From assembly GCA_008477525.1 (NCBI GenBank), contig SPDT01000001.1, positions 2,852,001-2,916,000 on the forward strand: a stretch of DNA of 64,000 bases. Direction: 5' to 3'. The notes below the pieces were generated by a model. That model saw only the letters and a program-made list of their open reading frames with translations. It was not told where the DNA came from and ran no database searches. The translations under genes were made by a program, and so were the position numbers. How positions within the stretch are numbered: the first letter of the stretch is position 1; each line of letters opens with the position of its first letter. Shown here one piece after another: positions 47,476-57,302 of the stretch. This stretch comes from Hypomyces perniciosus (taxonomy: Eukaryota; Ascomycota; Sordariomycetes; Hypocreales; Hypocreaceae).

Positions 47476-48618
47476 CTAAGCTTTGGCAGCTTGCGCAGCA
47501 GTTCTCGCCCTCGCTCCCAGTACCGCCTTACCCACCGAGCTATCATTTGCCTTGCCCAGCTCCCGTGTTATCCAAGCTCCAATATCCGCCATGGCATCCA
47601 GATCAACTCCCGTCTCCATCCCCAACGTCTCCATGAAGTATACCATATTCTCCGTCGCCACATTACCTGTCGCGCCAGGACTGTATGGACATCCTCCCAG
47701 TCCACCCACGCTGCTATCAAATGTCCTGATGCCGTGCTCCAGCGACACCGCCGTGTTAACCAGTGCCTGGCCGTAGGTATCGTGGAAGTGCATTGCAATA
47801 TCTTCGTTCCTAATTCCAGCCGCAGACATGCACTTCAGCAGAGCGTTCGTTCGCGGTGCCGTACCCATGCCCGTAGTATCGCCCAGCGAGATCTCATCTG
47901 CTCCAGACTCCAGCAAATCCGTAGCAATTTCCGCTACCTTGTGCGGGTCGACATCGAAGCCCTCAAAGGGGCATCCCAGAACCACTGAGATGTACGCACG
48001 GACACGCAGCCCCAGGGCCTTTGAATCCTGAATCACAGCTTTGAAGCGCTCCAGAGACGTCTGGACATCGCAATTGAGGTTCTTCTGTGAGAAACTCTCC
48101 GTAGCAGCCGCAAACACTGCCACCTCGACCACAGGCTTCGACTCATCAGGCTCCATCTGTGTAGCAAACGTTCCGGCATTCTTCTTCAGCAAGGCTTCCG
48201 CGTTCTGCAGTCCCTTTGTGTTCGGCGCAAGGAAGGCGTACGTCACCGGGCCGGGCGACTGAAGAATATGCTCCATAATCTCGCTCGAGTTTGCCATCTG
48301 CAAAAGCTCCTGTCAGCTCTGTCTATGGCCCCATTGCCAATATCATCTTCCTACCTGAGGAACCCATTTGGGAGACACAAAAGAGCCTGCCTCAATCGTC
48401 GTCAATCCTGTCCTTGCCAATCTCTCAATCAACTCAATCTTGGTCGCCAGAGGGATCGCCTTCTTCTCATTCTGCAATCCATCGCGGGGCCCAACCTCCA
48501 CCAGTTTGACCCGGTTGTCTGACGAAGCTTGGGGCCGACTGGCTGTTGCAAATCCCCTGGGGATATAGGCCTGCGATCGCCTGCAAGCCCTGCAGATTGT
48601 CGGGCGAAGAAGAGCCAT
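47476..48618 (-). CDS. Hydroxymethylglutaryl-CoA lyase, mitochondrial
   Basis: Two exons: 48355-48618 and 47476-48297 (361 aa). It cleaves HMG-CoA to acetyl-CoA and acetoacetate, the last step of leucine breakdown. The N-terminus (ALLRPTICRACRRSQAYIPR) is a mitochondrial targeting peptide. Conserved elements are VEVGPRDGLQNE, the TIM-barrel segment DEISLGDTTGMGTA, the metal site HFHDTYGQ and the catalytic loop GLGGCPYSPGATGNVATE with its active cysteine near residue 290. The C-terminus ends AAKA, without a peroxisomal CKL/SKL signal. The start was set at the first ATG (48618). An upstream in-frame TTG was ignored. Confidence 0.95.
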
Positions 48619-50018
48619 GTTGAATCTGGACAAGAGGTAGAGAGTTTGGTACTGAGGTGTTCGGGATGAGGTTGAAGAAGCTGGGGTAGAATCGTCCGTC
48701 TAAGCGGCGACTGTCGCGTATCGTCGGCATGAGAGAACCATGGGAACCTTGCCGTACAGTACATCAGACAGTGCGAGTGTGTTGGCTGTACATGGCACAT
48801 TTCCATTGTTTGCAGACCTTACGAAGTAGTTGTTGGTGGTACTACCACTGTACGAGATACTGTACTTCGAACGGAGTACTCCCCACATCAGCAGGCTGGA
48901 AGCTCCTTGGCACAGTGCTAACTCTATCACATCGACCCGCCTAGGCACACTTTTGGTTCCTGCATGTATCCCTAAAGTACATCCCCAGATGTCTCATCGA
49001 AACACGAGCTTGTGAGGTGGAAGTTTGGGACCACATATTCTTTTTCTGTTAAGGGGAAATACTCTTACGGGTGGGGAGAGTGTGTTTCTTTTTGCCTGAT
49101 ATTTTTACGTGCTCGTAATCAGGTACTCCGTATCTATATAGCATACGATACAACTACTTCGTAATGGTATCACAGCATCAACGGCGGGAAATGTGCAAAC
49201 AGCTTCATGCCACAGGATATATTAGGGACTGCCAAGGAGAGCCTGATATTGACTCACAACTTGCTCAAGCCACCAGTTCGGAGTATAACACACAAGATGA
49301 ACCGCTATTTTTGTAGCCTGCCAGGTAATGGTTGCGAATACTACTGGATTTGATTTTTCTTGAAAAAGAATTTACTGCGAAGTTACTTCGTATATCAGAT
49401 CAACCTCAAGTTTCATTGTACGGTACTCCGTATTGCTGGCATCATCGTCAGACCTCCCAACAATGACGATGGTGCCACTTTGTGGTCCGATTAGGTTTAG
49501 TGCCGCTCCCTCATCGCCTTGCGGCGATGTTAATGTAGTACGGAGTAAATAGTACTAGTACGAAGTAATGCACGGGTTAATAAAGCCGCGCTAACCAAAG
49601 AAAAAGAACAAAGAAGACGATGAAAACGGACTTTAGAGATGACCTTTTCATGTAAGATTTCATAAGGGTTCTGATAATATTAGATAGTGCTAGTATTACA
49701 AATAAGAATGCTACTCGTATTAGTAATACTAGTATCAGTACTCTTATAAATAGATGTGCAGGGCCCTTGATACGTATTGTTTGTACGGAGTACCCTTGAA
49801 AAGTCCATAGCCGCCAGCCTCTCCCTAAAATTAGGAACATCTAATCGGGACAAAGGGAGCGCTAAAAATCGAGTGGTCGTATTAGTACTCCGTATTCCGT
49901 AGTTGGTATTTCTTAATCAATCCCCTTCAATATCTCAAGACTCCATCAAGAAATCTTTGGCAATTCACTTAACTATACACTTGGAAACAAACCATCTGCC
50001 AAACTCTTCCTACCTACG
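48619..50018. other. Spacer rich in 9-base words
   Basis: About 1.4 kb, A/T-rich, between the HMG-CoA lyase promoter and the kinase-like gene. It carries at least nine TACNNNGTA words of the two recurrent types. Eight of these lie within 49124-49894. No gene was recognised. Confidence 0.6.
49124..49894. repeat. Cluster of TACGGAGTA / TACGAAGTA words
   Basis: Eight copies on either strand at 49124, 49155, 49384, 49424, 49539, 49559, 49784 and 49886. This is the densest cluster in the window. Confidence 0.8.
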
Positions 50019-51104
50019 ATGAGCAAACCAATGACTTGGGAAGATTGGGAAAACCCTCCCGACCCTCAGCGGCCGCCGTTCCCTTACCACGACAAACTAA
50101 GCTTGTCTATTAAGCGACACATTCCACCAAAGCCATATGGAAGTGGGTACTGGCGGCATTCTTGGCCCCCAGTTGGAGACCGAGACGAAATTATGCAGTT
50201 CACGCAGAGTCAATGGTGCCTTCAACGCCCTCGTGAAGTGACAGAGCCTCATCCCGACCCAGCCATTCACAGCCTTCATATTATCGACGACATCGCGTGT
50301 AGAGATGAGCGCGGCCCCCAGATTGTGCGTTGCTACCTGGACGAGGACGAGAGCCAGATCTATGCCGCAAAAATCTACGACCCTCTTTACTATGCGTATC
50401 AGAGCTACGAAACTGGACTGCCAGAGGATGTGACTTGGGATGCCGACCACGACTATAGCCGGGAAGCCGCCGCATATGAGCAGTTAGAACAAGCCGGTGT
50501 TGACGGCAAATTCACACCGAAATACTTCGGCTCTTGGACTTTCAAGATGCCCCTTAATGACATTGAGAGGGCAGTCCATTTAATACTCATGGAATATGTG
50601 GAGGGCGTTAGTATGTATTCGTTGAAGAATAAGGAAGTTCTTCGCTTTTCGCCAGAAAAACGACTGGACATTTTCGCCCAAATCCTGGAAATCGAGGCCA
50701 AACTTTTATTTCACAACGTGTGTCATAAAGACCTTGCGGCAAGGAATGTCTTGCTCGTCGGCTTGAATATCGAGGCCCAAACGATTGACAGGATCCTCTT
50801 GGTCGACTTCAACCAATCCGTCGTCTACACTCAACGCCACTGTCAGTCTCGTAATTATGACACAGATCGCCCGATCAATCCTCAATATCGTTATTGGGAC
50901 TGTTGCCCACCGGAATTTTTTTACTGGGTCCCAAAGCCACATCGTTCGCGAAAGAAAGTTTTCAAGGGGTGGCTGAAGACTCGCTGGGGAAACACTGAGG
51001 AATTTGCAGGCCCCACAGAAAGTCTCATGCGTGCACGCAATTTTGAAGAACCTGTAGAGATGGCTTCACCAGAGCAAGACGATGAGTTGCCAGAGTTTGA
51101 TTGA
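50019..51104 (+). CDS. Protein-kinase-like orphan
   Basis: Single exon, 361 aa. A divergent protein-kinase fold is visible: a VAIK-like lysine in YAAKIY (Lys118), an HRD-type catalytic loop HKDLAARN (residues 236-243, Asp238 and Asn243 present) and a magnesium motif VDFN (residues 262-265) where canonical kinases have DFG. The region before the lysine (CYLDEDESQ) is not a clear glycine-rich loop. After the DFN there is no APE motif, and the C-lobe is truncated, ending in an acidic tail. Similar small kinase-like proteins are numerous and lineage-specific in filamentous fungi and often sit in variable regions. Catalysis is possible because Lys, Asp and Asn are present, but it is not shown. Neighbouring sequence is accessory in character. 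Confidence 0.7.
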   Translation: MSKPMTWEDWENPPDPQRPPFPYHDKLSLSIKRHIPPKPYGSGYWRHSWPPVGDRDEIMQFTQSQWCLQRPREVTEPHPDPAIHSLHIIDDIACRDERGPQIVRCYLDEDESQIYAAKIYDPLYYAYQSYETGLPEDVTWDADHDYSREAAAYEQLEQAGVDGKFTPKYFGSWTFKMPLNDIERAVHLILMEYVEGVSMYSLKNKEVLRFSPEKRLDIFAQILEIEAKLLFHNVCHKDLAARNVLLVGLNIEAQTIDRILLVDFNQSVVYTQRHCQSRNYDTDRPINPQYRYWDCCPPEFFYWVPKPHRSRKKVFKGWLKTRWGNTEEFAGPTESLMRARNFEEPVEMASPEQDDELPEFD

Positions 51105-51660
51105 AGTTGATTATGACACCTTTGTTCGGGGTTGGGGGTGGGGGTGAGGGAACCGATGTACGCAGATTGTGATTAGAACATAGAATAGGATTCCATTTGT
51201 GATTTATGTGGTAGTCTTATGGCATCACAGCCTTGCTGTTTGGTAGGGGTGTGAATGTGTGTACGTTCGGGTACGCGCGTTTCTCGGCAACAAAATGCAT
51301 AAAATACCTATGGAATGAACTTATGAACAGAGAAAATATTGGAGTTAGACGGAAGCAAAGGCAGCTACCTGATCAAACGCGAGGAAAAGAGAAATACCAC
51401 CTTTTCCCCTTCTTCTTTCCCTTCTTTTCCTTTCCTTCTTTACAGTTTTATACTCTATGAGCTTTTATGTTTTACTGCCTATAGCCTTTCATCTCTATTG
51501 ATATAGGTAAATTTAAAGTCATCTGACCTCTTTTGCTTTAGTTGAACCTTCAGCTAACCAAGTTGCAGGTCTTCTGGATAACTTTTACTTGACTCAAAGG
51601 TATCTCCTCCTTCTTTTCCTTCCCTTTCCACCTTATTTGAACGCTCAACTAACCCAGCTA
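51105..51660. other. Spacer, kinase-like gene / relic
   Basis: About 550 bases of 3' UTR-like and T-rich sequence (51400-51470). There is an AACTAACCCAGCTACAG intron-end-like string at about 51647-51663, just before the relic begins. Confidence 0.45.
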
Positions 51661-51663
51661 CAG

Positions 51664-52710
51664 GTCCACCTTCTCCCGAGTTAGGCGTCACTATTCTGGA
51701 TTCCTTTGAGATCTCTCTTTCTAATAAAGACTTTGTCATCACGGATGAAGAGCCAGAGAAATACCCGACGGCACCTATATCATCTTTAGAAAGGGCGACA
51801 ACTGCACCCAAGGTCGGCCTTGACACCCCTTTTGAAGACTTTTGGGCCCCCCACCGAGGTGGTTCTGAAGGAGACGGCCAACAGGCTCGCGAAATACACC
51901 ATTGCTCTATGGGGTCACTTCCATCTCCATAGGGCCCAAAGGCGAGGACATTACTGCTCGAGCCGATGAATTTTGAGCCTGGCGCAAACGGGTTCAGGAA
52001 GGCAAATTTACAACTTTTGCGGTCCTCGAGTACAAGAGACCCGGAACCATAGTGCTGGAGGAGCCCTGGAAACCATCCAAACAGCATGGGGCTCGTGAAG
52101 ACTGGATACAACACGAGAACTCTTCCCATCGGAAAACATTCCGTTGCCCTGAGTACCCAGGTTTGCACTTCTCCACACTCGATGAATCGGAACAGCATTT
52201 AGCCTGGATATGGCAGAAATATGTCCGCAATTCCCATGGGATTTCCAGTTGAATCGGCTCTCAAAATGCTGGACAGATGCTGTCCGGTTTGCATGTTGCC
52301 TGAACTACACGATCACATTAAGCAGCATCTAGAGCGATTTGTGTTGTTTTCATTATCTCGATCAGTGAAATTTTTCGATGGTGACGATCATCCTGGATGT
52401 GTCCGGAATCAGAGACTCGTCGAGGCCATATTGGAAGAGGATAATTCCTTCGACACCAACTCCTATATCTTGCTGAAGCAAAGTTCCGCTTATGCGACTA
52501 CAATACGGGAAAAACGCATTGCACTGTTTGATTGGAACACTCTTGTACGGCCGATATCCAGCAGAGAAGCGGTGGTGAACGTGACATCACTATAATTAGT
52601 GATAAGAAAGCCGGGAGACGTGCACTACTTGGATTCCTCGAAAGAGCTTATCAGACATTCCTCGCCACTCGTCCACCCAGGGGTGAGAGGCACTTTTTGG
52701 TCCTTTTTGT
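51664..52710 (+). pseudogene. Decayed direct copy of the 53.5-54.5 kb gene, interrupted by a C2H2-like fragment
   Basis: The plus strand matches the downstream gene in two blocks. Block A (51664-52075) reads VTILDSFEISLS, then VITDEE..., FEDFWAPH, and later FAVLEYKRPGTIV. It is paralogous to TILASFDLPLS, NEFWAPH and FAVLDYKRPGVIV at 53590-54080, with roughly 130 bases lost in the middle. Block B (about 52401-52700) reads AILEEDNSFDTNSYILLKQ, IALFDWNTLV and, after a frameshift near 52550, SDKKAGRRALLGFLERAYQ. It matches AVLEEGISFDSNSRILLKQ, VALFDWNTLV and TDKKIMRRAFLGFLERAYQ. Between them lie about 325 foreign bases. No single frame spans the locus. The 214-codon minus-strand frame at 51554-52198 is a shadow of block A. 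Confidence 0.8.
52076..52400 (+). other. Inserted fragment resembling a fungal C2H2-type protein
   Basis: In two frames the insert reads REDWIQHENSSHRKTFRCPE followed by FSTLDESEQHLAWIW, and then DRCCPVCMLPELHDHIKQHL followed by ERFVLFSLSRSV. The order is a W..H...HR...CP zinc-finger-like unit, then CPxC...LHDH...HLER..LFSL. It resembles the C-terminal zinc-finger region of many Pezizomycotina NLR-like or ankyrin proteins (from memory). A frameshift separates the two halves, so it is a relic. Confidence 0.55.
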
Positions 52711-52849
52711 GACTGAGATGGCACTACTAGATCCTTCTCAAGCTCATAGGATTATGGCGGTTTCTAATGTATCTACTTGTACTCCATGTCGAACAACGTT
52801 ACTGATGAGGTATCTATGAAGTACAAATACTATTGTAAACATACCTAGG

Positions 52850-53540
52850 TATGGGTAGAATCATATTATCTGATTGGGCTAAAACTCCAGGTCTTGCCGC
52901 CGACTGCAACGTTGTGACATCTCGTACTACTTCGTATAGATACGGTCTGGTAGTATTGCAGCGTTTACCTATATACTCCGTATAGAGAGTTACATAATAT
53001 GTCCGCAGTGATTAATCACTATCACTACTATGTACTCCGTAGTACTAGTAGCATATCCCTTCTGCGGTCCCGCTTTTTTGGCCGACAGGTTGCCGACCTG
53101 CCTGAGGTGGAGCCAATACGAACGTGACATGCGGTGCATATGTGATATTTTCGAAGTTGGAACCAACAACTGTCTCATCGTCCTCTTTAACTGGCTATGT
53201 GACCTTCATTGATATCGACACGCGCGGTTTTAATGCTTGAGCAGGGTTGAGTCGTTTCAGGTTCAATCGAAAATGGAGCTTTGCGGAGAGTCGCTTAGTC
53301 CTTCAACTCGGGTAGTGACGCTGTTGTTGACCAGATGGGTCAAATCCCGGAAACCATGAAGCGGCAGCGTCGACAGAACTTTCTGGATGATGAGATGATA
53401 TGGCCATTTCTTTCGCATAAATAGGGAGCATCCAGCACGCCCATCAGTTGAGCCATTCATCAACACCTTTCACCAACATCTTCTATCAGCCATAATCTGA
53501 CAGCCATTATCATCTCTGTCAACCACTACCAACAACCACC
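52850..53540. other. Spacer between the relic and its intact paralogue
   Basis: About 690 bases with three 9-base words (52928, 52974, 53033). A CA-rich leader lies just before the ATG at 53541. No gene was seen. Confidence 0.5.
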
Positions 53541-54478
53541 ATGCCGCCCGCCGCCAAGTCTGCCTCTCCCAAGCCAGGCCCTACCATCCTGGCTTCTTTC
53601 GACCTCCCTCTTTCTGACGAAACATCATTATCACGGAACAAGAGTCAGATCCGGCTGCTCATGTATCTGGATCTTCAACACAAGCGACTGATCCGCCTAA
53701 GATGGGCTTTAACGCTCCTTACAACGAATTTTGGGCTCCTCATGCCAAGACTGTTCTAGAGAAGGCGACGAAAAGCCTAGAGAAGGAAAACCTCGCGCCG
53801 CCGGAATCTTGCGCAGTTCTGATGGTTGAAGCTGACGTCGCCTATGCTTCAACTCTTCAGCTTATGAACCCTGTCAACGTGGCATTTTGTGCCTTCCACC
53901 AGAACGACATTACTACCATGTCCCGAAACCAGCATACCGTCAAGAGAGGTTTCAGGGGACTATCTGTTAGCGTTCGTACTGATAAATCCTGGGGCTGGCG
54001 TAAACGGGATAACCAGGATGGCGAGTTCACACCCTTCGCGGTTCTCGATTATAAGAGACCTGGGGTTATAGTGCCAGAAGAGTTTCAGGCCGGAATCAGG
54101 GATATCAGTGAATTCTCCAAGGCCGTATTGGAAGAGGGTATATCCTTCGATTCCAACTCCCGCATCTTGCTTAAGCAAGCAGCCAATTATTCCAACATGT
54201 ATAAGACCAAATATGTCGCACTCTTCGACTGGAATACTTTGGTTCTCCTCTACATGGGTGATGCCCGGGAAAAAAACGGTGGGGAATGGTTTTACGTCAC
54301 TTTGGTCACCGACAAAAAAATCATGAGGCGCGCGTTTCTTGGCTTCCTCGAGAGAGCTTATCAAGCTTCCAGATATGGCGAGGAGAGTCTCCGCCCATTT
54401 CCGATTCCCAGACACGGTTATCCCGAGGAATCTACAAGGTTGCTCAGAAGTATGACTGAACATCTTAGGCTCTCTTAA
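53541..54478 (+). CDS. Unrecognised protein, frameshifted near its N-terminus
   Basis: From 53702 the frame is open for 258 aa (GFNAPYNEFWAPH to the stop at 54478). A good fungal start with a CA-rich leader is at 53541 (MPPAAKSASPKPGPTILASF). That frame, however, runs for 72 codons and diverges from the relic's protein after about DETS. Shifting by one base near 53628 restores alignment with the relic (IITEQE versus VITDEE, then DPPKMGF versus APKVGL). So a one-base loss is likely, or translation begins at 53702. Recognisable features are FAVLDYKRPGVIV, SNSRILLKQA, VALFDWNTLVLLYMG and FLGFLERAYQ. The first two recall the way fungal orphan proteins mention bound substrates, but I know no family. 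The protein is soluble, with no signal peptide or membrane segment. Confidence 0.55.
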
Positions 54479-55288
54479 GACACCAGGGAAACTTTCGGCC
54501 ACCAGAGAAATCGTTGGAAATCGTTGGCTACTAGGCGCGAACTATAACCAACAAAAGCATCTCGGGTAAAGTTGGTGACGGATATAGAATGTCGTTTCTT
54601 TTTTTTCCTCGGATGGGTTCCAATTGCTGTTTTGTTTGCTTTATGATTTTTTGTTTGTAGCGAGAAAGAAGAAATTAAAAAAAAAGTTTGTTTCGGGAAA
54701 ATTGCTGCCCTTTTATGTCTTCGGGTTTCATCCTCAAAAGTATAGCTGTTATCCAGAGCTAGAACAACTGCATCGCGATATTCCTCTTGTAGCCACAACC
54801 ACCAATAAGCTAATGGACACTTTATCAAAACACAGACCACAGAAATGATAGAGGCTCCTCAGTAGTTGAGATCTGAAAGATTTGATGTTTTTTCTTTGTT
54901 CTCCGAATGCGGTAGAGTTATTCACAGTACCTTTCGAGCACAAGGTGCTGTAAGCCAGACTCTGCAAAAAGTAAGCCTGTCCCATAACGACGTGGTAGTC
55001 AGCGGGGATCAGGACCCTTTTCCCTGCATGTCCAGCGGTTGGTTGAGTCCTACCCTGGTATTATGGGGCCGTAAATCTGACCACTCAATGTTCACTGATT
55101 TCACATCCAAGTGCTCTCGAACGTCATACAACATAGATTTGCTAGGAAATGTTGGTGCCAGGTATACTATCTGTTACTTCAACAAAGGGGAATTGTACTA
55201 CAGATAGTATTCACAAACAGTATAACCTTGCCCCTATCTAGACGACTTTAACTGTTGGTACACAAGCTTTTCCGCCGTTGGATCCCCT
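54479..55288. other. Convergent spacer, unknown gene / QCR2
   Basis: About 800 bases with poly-A/T runs near 54600-54690. No further homology to the duplicated gene was seen and no gene was recognised. Confidence 0.5.
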
Positions 55289-56834
55289 CTATACTCGAAG
55301 ACCAAGCTCTTCCGCATACGGCAGCACAAATAGATCACCGACAGTAGAGACGGTTGCCTTTCCATCAAGCAGGGCCTTGGCAGTCTATAAAAACGGTCAG
55401 TCAATCAGGTTCGATATCCGCGCAGAATGGGCTATATCTTACAGTCTTCAACTTGTCGGCAGTGACAGACTCGAGGGACTTGGCTAAGCTAGCGACGTCC
55501 TGAGCCTTGCCGCTGTTGACAACTCCAGAGCCTGCCAGCAAAATGCTGGATCCGCGGGTCTGGCCCTTCTCCAGGATATTAAACTTGGCATTGGCAATAG
55601 CCTTCGCCACGTCCTCCTTGCTCACTGAGCCCTCCGCAACGCTCTTCAGAGCCTTGACGGTGTCTTCAGCAGCCTTACGGACAGATGCAGCAGGGCCCGT
55701 CAGCTGAACGGTCAACAGGCCAGCATCAGAGTAAGCCAGGTTGGATGCGGAAACGGAAAGACCAGCGGTTCCGGCGGTAGCGTTGGAGAGGAGGCTAAAG
55801 CCAGGAGTCCACTTGATAGTAGGCTGGCCGCCAAGCAGAGCAGCCAGAACCTCGATTTCAGGCTTGGAACCCGTGCTATCTGAGCCAGGGAAGGCAAGGA
55901 CGATAGAATTTCCGGCGACATGGCTCGTCCTCTGCTCACCACCAAAGTACTTGGAAACCTCAGTTTTCAGAGTCTGTCCGCTCTGTGAAGTGGCAGGGAC
56001 ATCCTTGAAGAACTGGCCAACCCACTTGGACAGGGTCTCCGGGGCAGCTCCATCAGCGACAACGGCAATGTTGGGCTTAGCATAGACAACATCGGCGTAG
56101 CTAGCGATGTACTCCTCGTTAAGATACTTCTGGTAGGGGGTCGAGGAAGATGGGTTCAGGGGAGCACCGAGACCAGTGTGGAAGGCCACGGCGTGAGCGT
56201 TGTCTAGGGCTAGAGTGGAGACGTCAGCGCTGACAGAGGCCTTCTTGAGCTGAAGAACTCTCTCAATCTCCTCGTGGAACTCGTGGGCTATGCAGAAATT
56301 AGTTTAGAACCGATGATTGCACTCCGGTTGAGCGCCTTACTGGAATACTTGGTCAGCGAGACAACCTCGGCAAGCAGCTCAGTAAAGTACGGCAGATCGT
56401 CGCGCAGGAAGCTAGCCTCGATAACAATGGCTTCACGGGTATGGGAAGAAGCCAATTGACCACCAAGAAGTTCGGACTCGCGCGCAATACGAAGGGCAGA
56501 TCGTCGTTGGGTGTTCTAAGGGCCGATATAAATTAGCTCAAGTTGCGCCTAGTGAGCCAGGTCTCCTTCGCCTTGCCTTGAATGCAAACTGCTCCAGGCC
56601 GTAGGTCAAGCCGGGCAGCGGCTGGTAACGAGTTCCGGCCTTCGCAACAACCGCAAGCTTCGTGGTCGGTCCATGAGCATCCCTCGAAGCCACCTTCAGT
56701 CCATTAACATCGGTTGTCTCGAACGATCCGGTCGAGGCAGCCGCGGCAAAGCCTCGTCCCTGGAGTCGCTGCACAGCACAGGACCGGCGGACGGCCTGCT
56801 GCGCGTTTCTCGCGAGAGACGATCTCGACAGCAT
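55289..56834 (-). CDS. QCR2: Cytochrome bc1 complex core protein 2
   Basis: Four exons: 56577-56834, 56341-56515, 55443-56287, 55289-55384 (457 aa). This is the M16-family core 2 subunit of respiratory complex III, on the matrix side of the inner membrane. The N-terminus (MLSRSSLARNAQQAVRRS) is a mitochondrial presequence. Family blocks are KAGTRYQPLPGLTYGLEQFA, FKNTQRRSALRIARESELLG, TREAIVIEASFLRDDLPYF and the C-terminal GDLFVLPYAEELGLRV. The zinc-binding HXXEH of active M16 peptidases is absent, as expected for core 2. The first intron uses a GC donor (AAG|GCAAGG), with the conserved AFK|NTQRR junction confirming it. The gene is divergent from RPC82. Confidence 0.94.
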
Positions 56835-57302
56835 TGTCAAGGATGATGGCGTAGTCAATTGGCAGTCCTTGAGACGTCGTGATGAAGCAATTGATCGCCA
56901 AAAAAGAAGTGCCTCGTTGAACTTCCCGTCTAATTTTCGGCAGCCAGAGTAATCACGTGATGCTCCGCAAAATGACCCGAGGGTGAGTCTGAAGTAGCTT
57001 GCTTGTCTCACTGCATATAATCTATATGGGGGGGGTACAACCGAAATACAACCTTGCTTTGCCGTCACCAACCAGCCCACCTTCCCGTTTGACTCTTCTG
57101 CCACTGCAAAAAATTGGCTGAATGCGACTCTCAGCATTTCACCTTTTCACGTCGCGCTCACTCCTAACCAGCTGCAAGTTTTCCAAACACCTTGTTACTA
57201 TCCATCAAAGGGGAACCGGATCGTTGCGGCGCACATCAATGACTCGGCGGTAGCAATTGTGGCAGCTCTAGAGATAGTGAGAGAATCTCTAGGAGCAAAG
57301 CA
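56835..57302. other. Divergent promoter, QCR2 / RPC82
   Basis: About 470 bases between two opposed start codons. It must carry both promoters. No gene was seen. Confidence 0.5.

Noticed and set aside
51554..52198. 214-codon minus-strand reading frame
   Set aside because: Antisense of the relic's block A and part of the insert; the plus strand shows homology to the neighbouring gene, the minus strand shows none.
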